NCBI RefSeq assembly: GCF_023151555.2
Contig: NZ_CP100425.1
Coordinates: 62,001-126,000 of the forward strand
Source: Photobacterium sp. CCB-ST2H9
GTDB taxonomy: Bacteria; Pseudomonadota; Gammaproteobacteria; Enterobacterales; Vibrionaceae
Reading direction: 5' to 3'
Length of the DNA: 64,000 nt
Below are positions 10,798 through 20,099 of the stretch, piece by piece; position 1 is the stretch's first letter; the number at the start of each line of letters is the position of its first letter. A model generated the notes under the pieces. It saw only the letters and a list, made by a program, of their open reading frames with translations, was not told the DNA's origin and made no database searches. The position numbers and the translations under genes are program-made.

Positions 10798-12063
10798 ATG
10801 AATCTTACAGAACTGAAGAACCAGCCTATTTCCAAGTTGGTTGCGCTCGGCGAAAGCTTAGGACTCGAAAACCTGGCGCGTTTGAGAAAACAGGACATTA
10901 TCTTCGCCATTCTCAAACAACACGCGAAAAGTGGTGAGGACATATTCGGCGACGGGGTTCTGGAAATTCTGCAAGACGGTTTTGGCTTCCTCCGCAGCGC
11001 AGACAGCTCTTACCTGGCCGGCCCGGATGACATCTATGTCTCGCCAAGCCAGATTCGCCGCTTCAACCTGCGTACCGGTGATACCATTTCAGGTAAAATC
11101 CGACCACCCAAAGACGGCGAACGCTACTTTGCCCTGCTGAAAGTCAACGAAGTTAACCACGATAAACCTGACAACGCCCGCAACAAGATCCTGTTCGAAA
11201 ACCTGACCCCGCTGCATGCAAACGACCGTATGCGTATGGAACGCGGTAACGGTTCTACTGAAGATATCACCGCACGTGTTCTGGATCTGGCCTCACCGAT
11301 TGGTAAAGGTCAGCGTGGTCTGATTGTGGCACCGCCGAAAGCGGGTAAAACCATGCTGCTGCAAAACATTGCGCAGAGCATTGCCTACAATCACCCTGAG
11401 TGTGAGCTGATGGTGCTGCTGATTGACGAACGTCCTGAGGAAGTCACCGAAATGCAGCGTCTGGTCAAAGGCGAAGTGGTTGCTTCAACGTTCGATGAAC
11501 CAGCTTCCCGTCACGTTCAGGTTGCAGAAATGGTGATCGAAAAGGCCAAGCGTCTGGTTGAGCACAAAAAAGACGTGGTGATCCTGCTGGATTCCATCAC
11601 GCGTCTGGCACGTGCCTACAACACCGTGGTGCCATCTTCCGGTAAAGTTCTGACCGGTGGTGTGGATGCAAACGCCCTGCATCGTCCGAAGCGTTTCTTC
11701 GGTGCGGCCCGGAATGTTGAAGAGGGCGGCAGCCTGACCATCATCGCGACTGCGCTGGTGGATACCGGTTCGAAGATGGACGAAGTGATTTACGAAGAAT
11801 TTAAAGGTACAGGTAACATGGAACTGCACCTGTCCCGTAAGATTGCTGAGAAGCGTGTCTTCCCGGCGATTGACTTCAACCGCTCAGGTACCCGTCGTGA
11901 AGAGCTGCTGGCGAAGCCGGATGAGCTGCAGAAGATGTGGATCCTGCGTAAGATTGTTCACCCGATGAACGAAACGGACAGTATGGAATTTTTGATCGAC
12001 AAACTGTCGATGACCAAGACCAACGACGAGTTCTTCGAGGCCATGCGTCGCCAGAAATCCTGA
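10798..12063 (+). CDS. rho: Transcription termination factor Rho
   Basis: Hexameric RNA-dependent ATPase that terminates transcription. It is 421 aa, close to the 419 aa of E. coli. The N-terminus [14 protein letters not shown] is canonical and fixes the start at ATG 10798; an in-frame TTG 108 nt upstream is not used. The cold-shock-like RNA-binding domain (GFGFLRS) is followed by Walker A ([10 protein letters not shown], about residues 177-186), Walker B ([12 protein letters not shown]) and the R-loop region. It follows trxA on the same strand. Confidence 0.97.
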   Translation: MNLTELKNQPISKLVALGESLGLENLARLRKQDIIFAILKQHAKSGEDIFGDGVLEILQDGFGFLRSADSSYLAGPDDIYVSPSQIRRFNLRTGDTISGKIRPPKDGERYFALLKVNEVNHDKPDNARNKILFENLTPLHANDRMRMERGNGSTEDITARVLDLASPIGKGQRGLIVAPPKAGKTMLLQNIAQSIAYNHPECELMVLLIDERPEEVTEMQRLVKGEVVASTFDEPASRHVQVAEMVIEKAKRLVEHKKDVVILLDSITRLARAYNTVVPSSGKVLTGGVDANALHRPKRFFGAARNVEEGGSLTIIATALVDTGSKMDEVIYEEFKGTGNMELHLSRKIAEKRVFPAIDFNRSGTRREELLAKPDELQKMWILRKIVHPMNETDSMEFLIDKLSMTKTNDEFFEAMRRQKS

Positions 12064-12091
12064 TATCTCTGGCTTCACATCACAGTTCACA

Positions 12092-12118
12092 AAAACGCCA
12101 CCTTGTGTGGCGTTTTTT
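12092..12118 (+). terminator. rho terminator
   Basis: Stem AACGCCAC with GTGTGGCGTT (short CTT-type loop) followed by a T-run, about 30 nt after the rho stop codon. Confidence 0.85.
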
Positions 12119-12272
12119 ATTGCTGATAATATTCATCAAACTGTTTTATACAGCATTCAATTCATGCGGTATGAATGGTTGTGACTCACAACGGAGCAGG
12201 CCTGCCAGGATGGCGGCTCTCATAACTTATCTGACGATAACACGTGCCGGTGATGGCACTGAGGATAACGAC

Positions 12273-13268
12273 ATGCGACAAGGATGGGGCATGTGGCTCG
12301 GGTTGTGGATGGCTTGGCTTGCCTTACCGGTTCAGGCTGATGAAATCAGTCAGCGGGAATACCGGCAGGTGACTGAAGCTATCACATCTGAACTGAAACC
12401 GCTTAAAAACCTCTACCGTGAAAGTGAGATTTCCCGGCTGGATCAACAGCTGACCGATTTTCCTGTGCTGGAACAGGAAGCCCTTCGTGCTGCGCTGGTG
12501 GATTACGCGCAAAGCCTCAAGCAACTGGATGAACAAAAGATTGGCTGGCTGGAAACACTGGCCTCCCGCAATCCCCGGTTTACCCTGACAGAGCAGGGCG
12601 ACGGCTATACGGTAACCCGATCTGCTTTCAACTACGGCCCTCAGGCCCGGCAATTACTACAACACTGGGAAAGTGAACAACTGGCGCAGCGCTTTGTCCG
12701 CGAAGTTGAAGCCGGCACGCTGGTGCTGACCGACTGGCTGGGGGATGAACTGAACACCCAGCGGACTCGGCGTGATATTGCACTGGCCCAGTTATCTGAA
12801 CTGTCTGAATCCGGCGTACGTTATCTGGCCGATCAATTTCTGTCTGACCGGCATCTGTTATGGTTGCCGGATAACGGCCTGCTGTCCCGGCTGGCAGAAA
12901 TCAGCGGTGATCAGGGATTATATGAGCAACTCTGGCGACGCCGGACCGATCGTTACAGTCGCGCAGAACTCAATCGCTTAATTGATCTGCTGCCTAAGCC
13001 AGCAGCCATTACCCAGCTGATTGAAGCGACACGGAATCCGTCGCTGAAGGATCAGGCATACCAGGCACTCGCTACGCTGAAACCACTACCGAGTCGGGTG
13101 GAGGTTTTTCTGCTCAGTAAGCTGTCGGAGCCGGAAGATGGCGGGCTGGTGGCCAGCCAGCTGGTCAGTCAGGGCCATTCCGGCTGGTTAGCCAAGCTGG
13201 CGGCCGGATCGAAAAGTTATACCCTGAAGCGAAACCTTGAAACGGCCTTGTCCGCATCAGCACCTTAG
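12273..13268 (+). CDS. Exported protein of unknown function, helical/HEAT-like C-terminus
   Basis: 331-aa protein with an N-terminal signal peptide (MWLGLWMAWLALPVQA, cleavage likely after AQA/QA-DE). The rest is rich in leucine, glutamate and alanine and is predicted helical, and the last 120 residues have HEAT-like spacing (ALATLKPL...LLSKLSEP...VASQLVSQG). I chose ATG 12273 because GAGG lies 8 nt upstream and it places the hydrophobic signal at the N-terminus. An upstream TTG at 12105 would bury the signal. It lies between rho and ubiD. I do not recognise a characterised family. Confidence 0.75.
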   Translation: MRQGWGMWLGLWMAWLALPVQADEISQREYRQVTEAITSELKPLKNLYRESEISRLDQQLTDFPVLEQEALRAALVDYAQSLKQLDEQKIGWLETLASRNPRFTLTEQGDGYTVTRSAFNYGPQARQLLQHWESEQLAQRFVREVEAGTLVLTDWLGDELNTQRTRRDIALAQLSELSESGVRYLADQFLSDRHLLWLPDNGLLSRLAEISGDQGLYEQLWRRRTDRYSRAELNRLIDLLPKPAAITQLIEATRNPSLKDQAYQALATLKPLPSRVEVFLLSKLSEPEDGGLVASQLVSQGHSGWLAKLAAGSKSYTLKRNLETALSASAP

Positions 13269-13340
13269 TGGCTCTGGCGTATTGAAATAACGAACGGTCA
13301 ATAATTTCCCACGAAACAAGCATCTTGGTCATGAGACGTA

Positions 13341-13346
13341 TATAAT
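13341..13346 (+). promoter_or_regulatory. ubiD: Possible -10 element upstream of ubiD
   Basis: A perfect TATAAT inside an AT-rich stretch lies 62 nt before the ubiD start. No good -35 is found at 16-18 bp, so this is only a weak promoter candidate. Confidence 0.3.
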
Positions 13347-13408
13347 GTGTCCTATTTTCATCCCGGTCTGCTGAATGGGCCGGGCGAATTGACAGATAGG
13401 GTGCAGGA

Positions 13409-14881
13409 ATGAAATTCAACGATCTGCGCGACTTCATTGCCTACCTGGAAGAGCGTGGGCAACTCAAGCGTATCAAGCAGCCGATCGATCCCCGGTATGA
13501 GATGACGGAAATCTGTGACCGTACCCTGCGTGCGGGCGGCCCGGCATTATTGTTTGAAAATCCGGTGGGTTACGACATGCCTGTGCTGGCAAACCTGTTC
13601 GGCACCGCAGAGCGGGTGGCCATGGGGATGGGCCGCGAAGATGTGCTGGAGCTGCGGGAAGTCGGCAAGCTGCTGGCCTATCTGAAAGAGCCGGAGCCGC
13701 CAAAGGGATTCCGCGATGCCATCGATAAACTGCCGGTCTTTAAACAAGTGCTGAATATGCCGGCCAAGCGGCTGAGCAAAGCACCGTGCCAGCAGATTGT
13801 CTGGCAGGGCGATGAGGTTGACCTGGATAAGATCCCGGTGATGAGCTGCTGGCCGGGGGATGTGGCACCACTGATGACCTGGGGTCTGACCATCACCCGT
13901 GGTCCGGAAAAGAAACGCCAGAATCTCGGGATCTATCGTCAGCAGAAACTGAGCAAGAACAAAGTGATCATGCGCTGGCTCGCTCACCGCGGCGGCGCAC
14001 TGGATTTGCGGGAATTCATGCAGGCGCATCCGGGCGAAAAATTCCCGGTATCGGTCGCCTTTGGTGCTGATCCTGCCACCATTCTCGGTGCGGTGACCCC
14101 GGTGCCGGATACCTTGTCAGAGTACGCGTTTGCGGGTCTGCTGCGGGGCAGCAAAACGGAAGTCGTGAAGAGCATCAGTAATGATCTGGACGTGCCTGCC
14201 AGCGCAGAAATCGTGCTGGAAGGCTATATTGATCCCAACGAGTATGCGGATGAAGGGCCGTATGGGGATCATACCGGTTATTACAATGAGGTGGAGCGCC
14301 ACCACGTATTTACTGTCACTCATGTCACCATGCGCAAAGACCCGATTTATCACAGCACGTACACCGGCCGCCCGCCGGATGAGCCTGCGGTACTGGGCGT
14401 GGCGCTGAATGAAGTATTCGTACCGATCCTGCAAAAGCAGTTCCCGGAAATTGTTGATTTCTATCTGCCGCCGGAAGGGTGTTCGTACCGTATGGCTGTG
14501 GTGACGATGAAGAAGCAGTATCCGGGTCACGCCAAGCGGGTAATGATGGGCGTATGGTCCTTCCTGCGCCAGTTTATGTACACCAAGTTCGTGATTGTCT
14601 GTGATGATGATGTGAATGCACGCGACTGGAACGATGTGATCTGGGCCATTACCACCCGGATGGATCCGGCGCGGGATACGGTGATGATTGAAAACACCCC
14701 GATTGACTCGCTGGACTTTGCGTCGCCTGTGGTCGGACTGGGCTCCAAAATGGGGCTGGATGCGACGAACAAATGGGAAGGTGAGACTCAGCGCGAATGG
14801 GGCACGCCTATCGTGAAGGACCCGGAAGTGGTTGCGAAGGTGGATGCTCTCTGGGATGAGCTGGGAATTCTGGCGAAATAG
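13409..14881 (+). CDS. ubiD: 4-hydroxy-3-polyprenylbenzoate decarboxylase
   Basis: UbiD-family enzyme using prenylated FMN (made by UbiX) to decarboxylate 3-polyprenyl-4-hydroxybenzoate in ubiquinone synthesis. The 490-aa length and N-terminus [22 protein letters not shown] match the family. Conserved segments are visible: the [22 protein letters not shown] active-site block around residues 270-292 and the C-terminal GTPIVKD. A ribosome-binding site (GCAGGA) precedes ATG 13409. It is followed by a ferredoxin gene and fre on the same strand, probably one operon. Confidence 0.96.
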   Translation: MKFNDLRDFIAYLEERGQLKRIKQPIDPRYEMTEICDRTLRAGGPALLFENPVGYDMPVLANLFGTAERVAMGMGREDVLELREVGKLLAYLKEPEPPKGFRDAIDKLPVFKQVLNMPAKRLSKAPCQQIVWQGDEVDLDKIPVMSCWPGDVAPLMTWGLTITRGPEKKRQNLGIYRQQKLSKNKVIMRWLAHRGGALDLREFMQAHPGEKFPVSVAFGADPATILGAVTPVPDTLSEYAFAGLLRGSKTEVVKSISNDLDVPASAEIVLEGYIDPNEYADEGPYGDHTGYYNEVERHHVFTVTHVTMRKDPIYHSTYTGRPPDEPAVLGVALNEVFVPILQKQFPEIVDFYLPPEGCSYRMAVVTMKKQYPGHAKRVMMGVWSFLRQFMYTKFVIVCDDDVNARDWNDVIWAITTRMDPARDTVMIENTPIDSLDFASPVVGLGSKMGLDATNKWEGETQREWGTPIVKDPEVVAKVDALWDELGILAK

Positions 14882-14900
14882 CAGCCAGAGAAAACAAGTC

Positions 14901-15197
14901 ATGACAACGTACCGGATCAGACTGCTGCCAGAACAGGTTGACTTCAATGCCGGTGAGGAAGAAACCCTGCTGAGTGCGGCACGCCGGGCAGGACTTGCCT
15001 TTCCCCACCGCTGTCAGGTCGGGGCCTGCGCCAGCTGCCTGTGTCGTAAACTGTCGGGCGAGGTGGCCTATCAGCTGGCGCCGATGCTGACCGGGAAAGA
15101 GCAGGCTGCCGGATGGATTTTCCCTTGCCTGGCGATGGCCCGCAGCGATCTGGTACTGACTATGGATAACGAGGAACAGAATGTCGATTCAATGTGA
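14901..15197 (+). CDS. 2Fe-2S ferredoxin-type protein
   Basis: 98-aa plant-type ferredoxin. Ligand cysteines are arranged C-x4-C-x2-C (in CQVGACASC, about residues 37-45) with the fourth in IFPCLAMA near residue 75. It should act as a one-electron carrier. I start at ATG 14901, 19 nt after the ubiD stop; a longer frame back to 14832 overlaps ubiD. Its last 17 nt overlap fre. This suggests co-translation and a functional pairing in which Fre supplies electrons, as in two-component reductases. The pairing is an inference. Confidence 0.88.
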   Translation: MTTYRIRLLPEQVDFNAGEEETLLSAARRAGLAFPHRCQVGACASCLCRKLSGEVAYQLAPMLTGKEQAAGWIFPCLAMARSDLVLTMDNEEQNVDSM

Positions 15198-15891
15198 AGT
15201 GAAGTCAGTCGAGTCACTGGCATGCAATACCTACCGTATCCTGCTGAAGCCTCAGCAGGCGGTAGATTTTAAGGCTGGCCAGTATCTGCTGGCGGTCATG
15301 GGTGAAAAGGATAAGCGTCCGTTTTCCATTGCCAGCAGTCCTTGCCGTGGCCAGGAGCTGGAGCTGCACATTGGTGCTGCGGATCATAACCCGTTTGCCA
15401 TTGAGGTGGTTGAGGCCATGCGTCAGGCCATGGAAGACGGCCAGCTGTTCGACATTGAAGCGCCCATGGGTGATGCCTGGCTGCGTGAAGACAGCACTAA
15501 ACCCTTGCTGCTGATTGCAGGTGGCACCGGATTCTCCTATGTTCGCAGCTTGCTGGATAACTGTCTGAGCCGGGGCATGACCCAGCCAATCTTTGTGTAC
15601 TGGGGCGGTCGTGATGATTGTCAGCTGTATGCTCATGATGAGCTGGTTGAGCTGGCATCCAAACACGCGAATCTGACTTATGTCCCTGTGGTTGAAACTG
15701 CCCCTGAAGGCTGGCAGGGCAAGCTTGGGAACGTACTGGAAGCTGTCAGCGAGGATTTTGTCAGCCTGTCTGCGTACGATATTTATATCTGTGGCCGTTT
15801 TGAAATGGCTGGCGCTGCCCGCGAACTATTCACCGCTGAGAAAGGTGCAGACCGTGAGCGGATGTTCGCGGATGCTTACGCCTTTATCTGA
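15181..15891 (+). CDS. fre: NAD(P)H-flavin reductase
   Basis: 236-aa Fre/LuxG-type reductase that reduces free flavins with NAD(P)H. It has the flavin-binding RPFSIASSP motif (about residues 44-52), the NAD-binding [10 protein letters not shown] segment (about 111-120) and the C-terminal FADAYAFI, all typical. Linkage to ubiD is the usual gamma-proteobacterial arrangement, here with the ferredoxin gene inserted between them. LuxG is a close paralogue in luminous bacteria, but the ubiD context favours fre. Confidence 0.94.
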   Translation: MSIQCEVKSVESLACNTYRILLKPQQAVDFKAGQYLLAVMGEKDKRPFSIASSPCRGQELELHIGAADHNPFAIEVVEAMRQAMEDGQLFDIEAPMGDAWLREDSTKPLLLIAGGTGFSYVRSLLDNCLSRGMTQPIFVYWGGRDDCQLYAHDELVELASKHANLTYVPVVETAPEGWQGKLGNVLEAVSEDFVSLSAYDIYICGRFEMAGAARELFTAEKGADRERMFADAYAFI

Positions 15892-15906
15892 TTCGTTCAG
15901 TATGAA

Positions 15907-15948
15907 TAAAAAAGCCCCTGTGATTACCTCAATCGCAGGGGCTTTTTA
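15907..15948. terminator. Bidirectional terminator after fre
   Basis: AAAAAAGCCCCTG pairs with CAGGGGCTTTTT around a 16-nt loop. It lies between fre and the convergent transporter gene. Confidence 0.85.
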
Positions 15949-16005
15949 TTGTTCTCACGAAACCAGTGCCGATGGCGAGGTGGTTTTGTATTTCAGCAAT
16001 GCTGA

Positions 16006-16878
16006 TCAGGCATGTGCTGCAGCGACCCGGCGTTTCACCCAGGTCTCATTGATCCACAGTGACAGCAGAATAATCGCACCCCCGATGAGCAGACGAGGAT
16101 AGTCGACATCCCGGTTCCAGATCACGATGTTGACGATCAGACCCGCAGGCACCAGTGCATTATTCATGATGGCCAGCGCCCCGGCATTGACCAGGGTTGC
16201 CCCCTTGTTCCAGATAAAATATCCCAGGCCTGAAGCCACAATCCCCAGATAGATCAGGATACTCCACTGAGTGTTGGTGGTCGGCAGTTTTTCCATGTTG
16301 CCGAATATCAGAAACATCGGCAGGGCAATACAGGCTGCACCGAGATAGAACAGACCGAAAACAGTATGCTGAGGCAGATCGGCTTGTTCTTTTTCCATAA
16401 TCACCTTGTAGCCCACCTGGCCGATGGCGAAACACAGGTTTGCCCCCTGAACAATCAGGAAACCGAGAATGAAGTTTTCGTTAATGCCTTCAAACTTGAT
16501 CACCGCAGCACCCAGTACCGCAATGACCGCAGTGACCAAATACCAGGCCGAGAAGCGGCGCTGAAGCAGGTCGTAAATCAGGGTGACGTAAATTGGCGTA
16601 AAGATGGTGAACAGCAGTACTTCCGGAACCGTCAGATAGAGGAAAGACTGATAGTAGAAGCAGTACATGATCCCGAGCTGGAAAGCCCCGACGACCATCA
16701 GCTTGAGTGACAGTCTCAGTGTCAGGTGCTGGCGACGCAGAAATGGCAGAAAGACCAGTGCAGCCAGAGCGACCCGGGTGAGGACGGAGAACCAGGCATC
16801 GACCTGTCCGGCCAGATAGACTCCAATCAGGCTGAAAGAAAACGCCCACAGCAGCGTTATCGCAGTTAAGTATCCCAT
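16006..16878 (-). CDS. DMT-superfamily (EamA) transporter
   Basis: 290-aa inner-membrane protein with about ten hydrophobic helices arranged as two EamA repeats, the drug/metabolite exporter architecture. The start at 16878 (MGYLTAITLLWAFSFS) begins directly in the first helix and is preceded by AAGGACA. A longer frame to 16998 adds a hydrophilic stretch not expected for the family. It resembles YicL/carboxylate or amino-acid exporters, but the substrate cannot be read from sequence. Confidence 0.88.
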   Translation of the reverse strand: MGYLTAITLLWAFSFSLIGVYLAGQVDAWFSVLTRVALAALVFLPFLRRQHLTLRLSLKLMVVGAFQLGIMYCFYYQSFLYLTVPEVLLFTIFTPIYVTLIYDLLQRRFSAWYLVTAVIAVLGAAVIKFEGINENFILGFLIVQGANLCFAIGQVGYKVIMEKEQADLPQHTVFGLFYLGAACIALPMFLIFGNMEKLPTTNTQWSILIYLGIVASGLGYFIWNKGATLVNAGALAIMNNALVPAGLIVNIVIWNRDVDYPRLLIGGAIILLSLWINETWVKRRVAAAHA

Positions 16879-17002
16879 TTGACAGTGTCCTTTGAATTTC
16901 GGCCGCCTAGTGTAACCGAAATCAGTGCTGAGCCAATGGGTGGGCTGGTCTGATGTTGCGGGAGACTGGCTGACGCTCACAGTCGTCAGCCAGAGCAAAG
17001 AC

Positions 17003-17425
17003 TTAGTGTAGCGGGACCATTAGCAGGTCAACCGGGGTGTGGTTGATCAGTTGCTTGGTGGAGGAGAGGATTTTGCTCCAGAAATCCTGATGGTGGCCGC
17101 AGATCATCAGGTCAACATCCGACTCTTTGATGATATTGCAGATTTCATCGCTCAGATCACCGCTGCCGACAAAGGTATGCGTGACCGGATGTTCTGCTTT
17201 TTTAGCCAGCTCCTGCAGCTGTTCCTTCGCATTATCGGCCATACGGAACTGAGCTTCAGCCAGATTGATATCAATCAGACCGGTGTAGAGTTCGGCATAG
17301 TTGGTATCAATGTGGATCAACGACAGCTTGGCATTGAGTGTCCGCGCCAGTGCTGCGCCTTTGCTGACCAGAATGTGACTGTCTTCAGATAAATCAACCG
17401 CAACCAAAATATGTTGATAGGTCAT
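17003..17425 (-). CDS. uspA: Universal stress protein A
   Basis: 140-aa cytosolic stress protein. It begins MTYQHILVAVDLSEDS, the UspA N-terminus, and ends in HTPVDLLMVPLH. Start 17425 is preceded by GGAGAG on the minus strand and gives the usual length; a longer frame begins at 17461. Its neighbours ftnA and uspB on the opposite strand resemble the E. coli uspA-uspB region. Confidence 0.93.
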   Translation of the reverse strand: MTYQHILVAVDLSEDSHILVSKGAALARTLNAKLSLIHIDTNYAELYTGLIDINLAEAQFRMADNAKEQLQELAKKAEHPVTHTFVGSGDLSDEICNIIKESDVDLMICGHHQDFWSKILSSTKQLINHTPVDLLMVPLH

Positions 17426-17667
17426 AACCTGCTCTCCTGTATGTTTTTTGTATGCTAGCATGGCGTATTCGGGAAAAATGCTGTGCTGATCTCATTGCGT
17501 ACACCGACGGAAAATTCTGCGAGCTCTGTAGCCAAGCAGTTGGATCTTTTTAGCTTTTTTATGATTTGCCGTCAGGATAAGCATGATACCTTGTCAGGTG
17601 AGTTGCAAACTCAGTTATGCATAGTGACAATGTGTTGATTACACTTGATTAGGAAAGGAGTAGTGCG

Positions 17668-18195
17668 ATGCTAGCTCAAGCAATGGTTGATAAACTGAAC
17701 GAACAAATCAACTTGGAGTTCTTTTCATCAAACCTGTACTTGCAGATGAGTGCCTGGTGTGAAGATAAGGGCTTTGAAGGAGCGGCAGAGTTTCTCCGCA
17801 TGCATGCGGCAGAAGAAATGCAACATATGCAGCGTTTGTTTACCTATGTAAGCGAGACGGGTGCGATGCCGATTCTGGGCAGCATTGAAGCACCGCAGCA
17901 TGAGTTTGGTTCTCTGGGTGAAGTGTTCCGCGCCACTTACGAACATGAGCGTCTGATCACTGGATGTATTAATAAGCTGGCACATGTCGCTTTCACCACT
18001 CAGGACTACTCAACCTTTAACTTCTTGCAGTGGTATGTTGCAGAACAACACGAAGAAGAGAAACTGTTCAAAGGTATTCTGGACAAGATCGAACTGGTTG
18101 GTGAAGACGGTAAAGCTCTGTTCTTCATCGATAAAGATCTTGCCGCCATGGCGAAGCAGGAATCCAGCTCTGTCATGGGTCAGCAGGCCGGCTGA
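17668..18195 (+). CDS. ftnA: Non-heme ferritin
   Basis: 175-aa iron-storage ferritin forming 24-mer cages. Ferroxidase-centre residues are visible: E near residue 17 ([13 protein letters not shown]), E/H in AAEEMQHM near residues 49-54, and the EQHEEEKLF helix near 127-135. Start ATG 17668 follows a strong AGGAAAGGAG ribosome-binding site. The 242-bp spacer from uspA contains the divergent promoters. No convincing Fur box was identified by eye. Confidence 0.95.
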   Translation: MLAQAMVDKLNEQINLEFFSSNLYLQMSAWCEDKGFEGAAEFLRMHAAEEMQHMQRLFTYVSETGAMPILGSIEAPQHEFGSLGEVFRATYEHERLITGCINKLAHVAFTTQDYSTFNFLQWYVAEQHEEEKLFKGILDKIELVGEDGKALFFIDKDLAAMAKQESSSVMGQQAG

Positions 18196-18306
18196 CAGGC
18201 ACTGGGGATCACGGCGGCGTTCCTCTCCGAAAGTTCGCCGCTGTGGATTGCAGCCCCCGGCTTATCCCGGCCAGCATTGAACAATAGCCGTTGTTCGGGG
18301 GGTACT

Positions 18307-18645
18307 ATGTTTAGTGGCGATGCAATCCTCATGGCACTGTTTTTAGTGGCCATTATCAACATTTCTCGTTACGTCAGTACGCTGAAAACCTTGCTGGTGG
18401 TCATGCGTGAATGCGATCCGCTCTTATATCAGCAGGTTGACGGCCGGGGCTTTTTCTCCTCTCAGGGGAATGTGAACAAGCAGATCCGGCTCTTCCACTA
18501 TATCCGCAGTCAGCAGTACCAGAAGCATCATGATGAAATATTCATGGCCAAGTGCGAAAAGGTACGCAAGCTGTTTGTTCTCGCCAGCACCAGCCTGATG
18601 GTTTTCCTGATTACCATCTTCGTGGTCGCCTATCTCGGTATCTGA
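18307..18645 (+). CDS. uspB: Universal stress protein B
   Basis: 112-aa membrane protein with a helix at each end (MFSGDAILMALFLVAIINI and a C-terminal TSLMVFLITIFVVAYLGI) and a basic loop between. This is the UspB layout and length. ATG 18307 is chosen because GGGGGGTACT precedes it and it matches the family start; an in-frame ATG at 18277 would add ten residues. Confidence 0.92.
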   Translation: MFSGDAILMALFLVAIINISRYVSTLKTLLVVMRECDPLLYQQVDGRGFFSSQGNVNKQIRLFHYIRSQQYQKHHDEIFMAKCEKVRKLFVLASTSLMVFLITIFVVAYLGI

Positions 18646-18708
18646 CTTCTGCCACCCACTTTCTGAGATTGGTATTCCGGCGACAGATGAGTAAAATACG
18701 CGCACTAG

Positions 18709-18752
18709 AAAAGGATGCCTGGTAACCAGATGGGTTACCGCATCCTTTTTCT
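18709..18752 (+). terminator. Terminator between uspB and yhiN
   Basis: Long stem: AAAAGGATGC and GGTAACC on the left, GGTTACC and GCATCCTTTTT on the right, ending in a T-run 35 nt upstream of yhiN. Confidence 0.8.
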
Positions 18753-18787
18753 TTGGTTTACGCACAGGTCGCAGAGCAGGAAAGACA

Positions 18788-19975
18788 ATGGCAGAGAAGT
18801 TTGATGTAGTGGTGATTGGCGCTGGTGCCGCCGGGCTGATGTGTGCCGCTGAGGCGGGTAAGCGCGGGCGCTCTGTCTTAGTCGTGGATCACGGGAAGAA
18901 GCCGGGCCGGAAAATCCTGATCTCCGGTGGTGGTCGCTGCAACTTCACCAACTACGATGTGACGGCCGGGAACTATGTCTGCCGCAACCCGCATTTTGCC
19001 AAGTCTGCACTGGCCCAGTATACCCAGTGGGATTTCATCGCCATGGTGTCTAAATATGAGATTGCCTATGAAGAGCGTGACCATGGCCAGCTGTTCTGTC
19101 TGGATTCTGCTAAAGACATTGTGGAGATGCTGCTCAAAGAATGCGACCTGCCAACGGTTCAGCAGCGTTACCGCTGCGATGTGCATGACATTACCCAAAC
19201 CGATGACGGCTTCACCCTGATGCTTAATACCGACACCGTGCACTGTGAATCTCTGGTGATCGCGACCGGCGGCCTGTCGATGCCGAAACTGGGTGCGACG
19301 CCTTTCGGTTATCAGGTCGCGGAGCAGTTTGGTCTCAAGATGGTGCCGACCACGGCCGGACTGGTCCCGTTCACGCTGCATGTCGAAGATAAAGACGCTT
19401 TTGCTGATCTGTCCGGGATTGCCGTGCCTGCGGTCGTCACCGCAGAAGACGGCACCAGTTTTAAAGAAAACATCCTCTTTACACACCGGGGCCTGTCTGG
19501 CCCGGCAATTTTGCAGATCTCGTCTTACTGGAAACCGGGGCAGGCGGTCTCGATTGATTTGCTGCCGACGCTGAGTCTGGATGAAACCCTGCAGGCTATG
19601 CGCGACAAGCATCCGAACCAGAGCCTGAAGAATTCTCTGTCCCGACTGCTACCGAAACGTCTGATCGAAGCCATGCTTGAACGTGGTGATATTGAAGACA
19701 AGCCACTCAAGCAACTGAACCCGAAAGAGGTGCAGGCACTTCACGATTATTTCCATCAGTGGCGAATTGCCCCGAACGGTACCGAAGGTTACCGCACTGC
19801 TGAAGTCACCCTCGGCGGCGTGGATACCGACGGCCTGTCGTCGAAAACCATGGAAGCCAAAACGGTGCCGGGATTATATTTTGTCGGCGAAGTGATGGAT
19901 GTCAGCGGCTGGCTTGGTGGCTACAACTTCCAATGGGCCTGGAGTTCTGGTTTTGTCGCCGGTCAGCATGTGTGA
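18788..19975 (+). CDS. yhiN: HI0933-family FAD-dependent oxidoreductase YhiN; attachment site of the Tn7-like element
   Basis: 395-aa flavoprotein of the HI0933/YhiN family. The FAD-binding motif VVIGAGAAGLMCA is near the N-terminus. The family signature GGGRCNFTN lies near residue 53, and the C-terminal GEVMDVSGWLGGYNFQWAW is the second conserved block. The enzymatic role is not established for most members. The Tn7-like transposon begins four bases after the TGA; the 5-bp target duplication (19974-19978) shares two bases with the stop codon, so the gene remains intact. Its original terminator hairpin now lies at 39407, beyond the element. Confidence 0.94.
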   Translation: MAEKFDVVVIGAGAAGLMCAAEAGKRGRSVLVVDHGKKPGRKILISGGGRCNFTNYDVTAGNYVCRNPHFAKSALAQYTQWDFIAMVSKYEIAYEERDHGQLFCLDSAKDIVEMLLKECDLPTVQQRYRCDVHDITQTDDGFTLMLNTDTVHCESLVIATGGLSMPKLGATPFGYQVAEQFGLKMVPTTAGLVPFTLHVEDKDAFADLSGIAVPAVVTAEDGTSFKENILFTHRGLSGPAILQISSYWKPGQAVSIDLLPTLSLDETLQAMRDKHPNQSLKNSLSRLLPKRLIEAMLERGDIEDKPLKQLNPKEVQALHDYFHQWRIAPNGTEGYRTAEVTLGGVDTDGLSSKTMEAKTVPGLYFVGEVMDVSGWLGGYNFQWAWSSGFVAGQHV

Positions 19976-19978
19976 AAA
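19974..19978. repeat. Target-site duplication, tnsA-proximal copy
   Basis: GAAAA directly precedes the terminal TGT. The identical GAAAA follows the terminal ACA at 39396-39400. A 5-bp duplication is the Tn7-family hallmark. Confidence 0.93.
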
Positions 19979-19984
19979 TGTTTA

Positions 19985-20058
19985 GGAACAATAAAGTTTG
20001 TACACTGTCGATAAAGTTTGTACAAAGGTCCATTTTGGAATAATAAAGTTTGTACACT
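19985..20058. repeat. TnsB-binding repeats at the tnsA-proximal end (three copies)
   Basis: Three direct copies of a 22-bp motif: GGAACAATAAAGTTTGTACA with CT (19985-20006), a shorter ATAAAGTTTGTACA core (20011-20024), and GGAATAATAAAGTTTGTACA with CT (20037-20058). The last one lies where the -35 of the tnsA promoter would be, so TnsB binding could repress its own operon. Confidence 0.88.
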
Positions 20059-20062
20059 AGAC

Positions 20063-20068
20063 TATAAT
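20063..20068 (+). promoter_or_regulatory. tnsA: -10 element of the tns operon
   Basis: Perfect TATAAT located 32 nt before the tnsA GTG start. The -35 region 17 bp upstream falls in the third TnsB repeat and does not match consensus well. The overlap suggests autoregulation, known for Tn7-family ends. Confidence 0.55.
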
Positions 20069-20099
20069 ATACTGTATCGAATTGGATTGAGTATATGTT

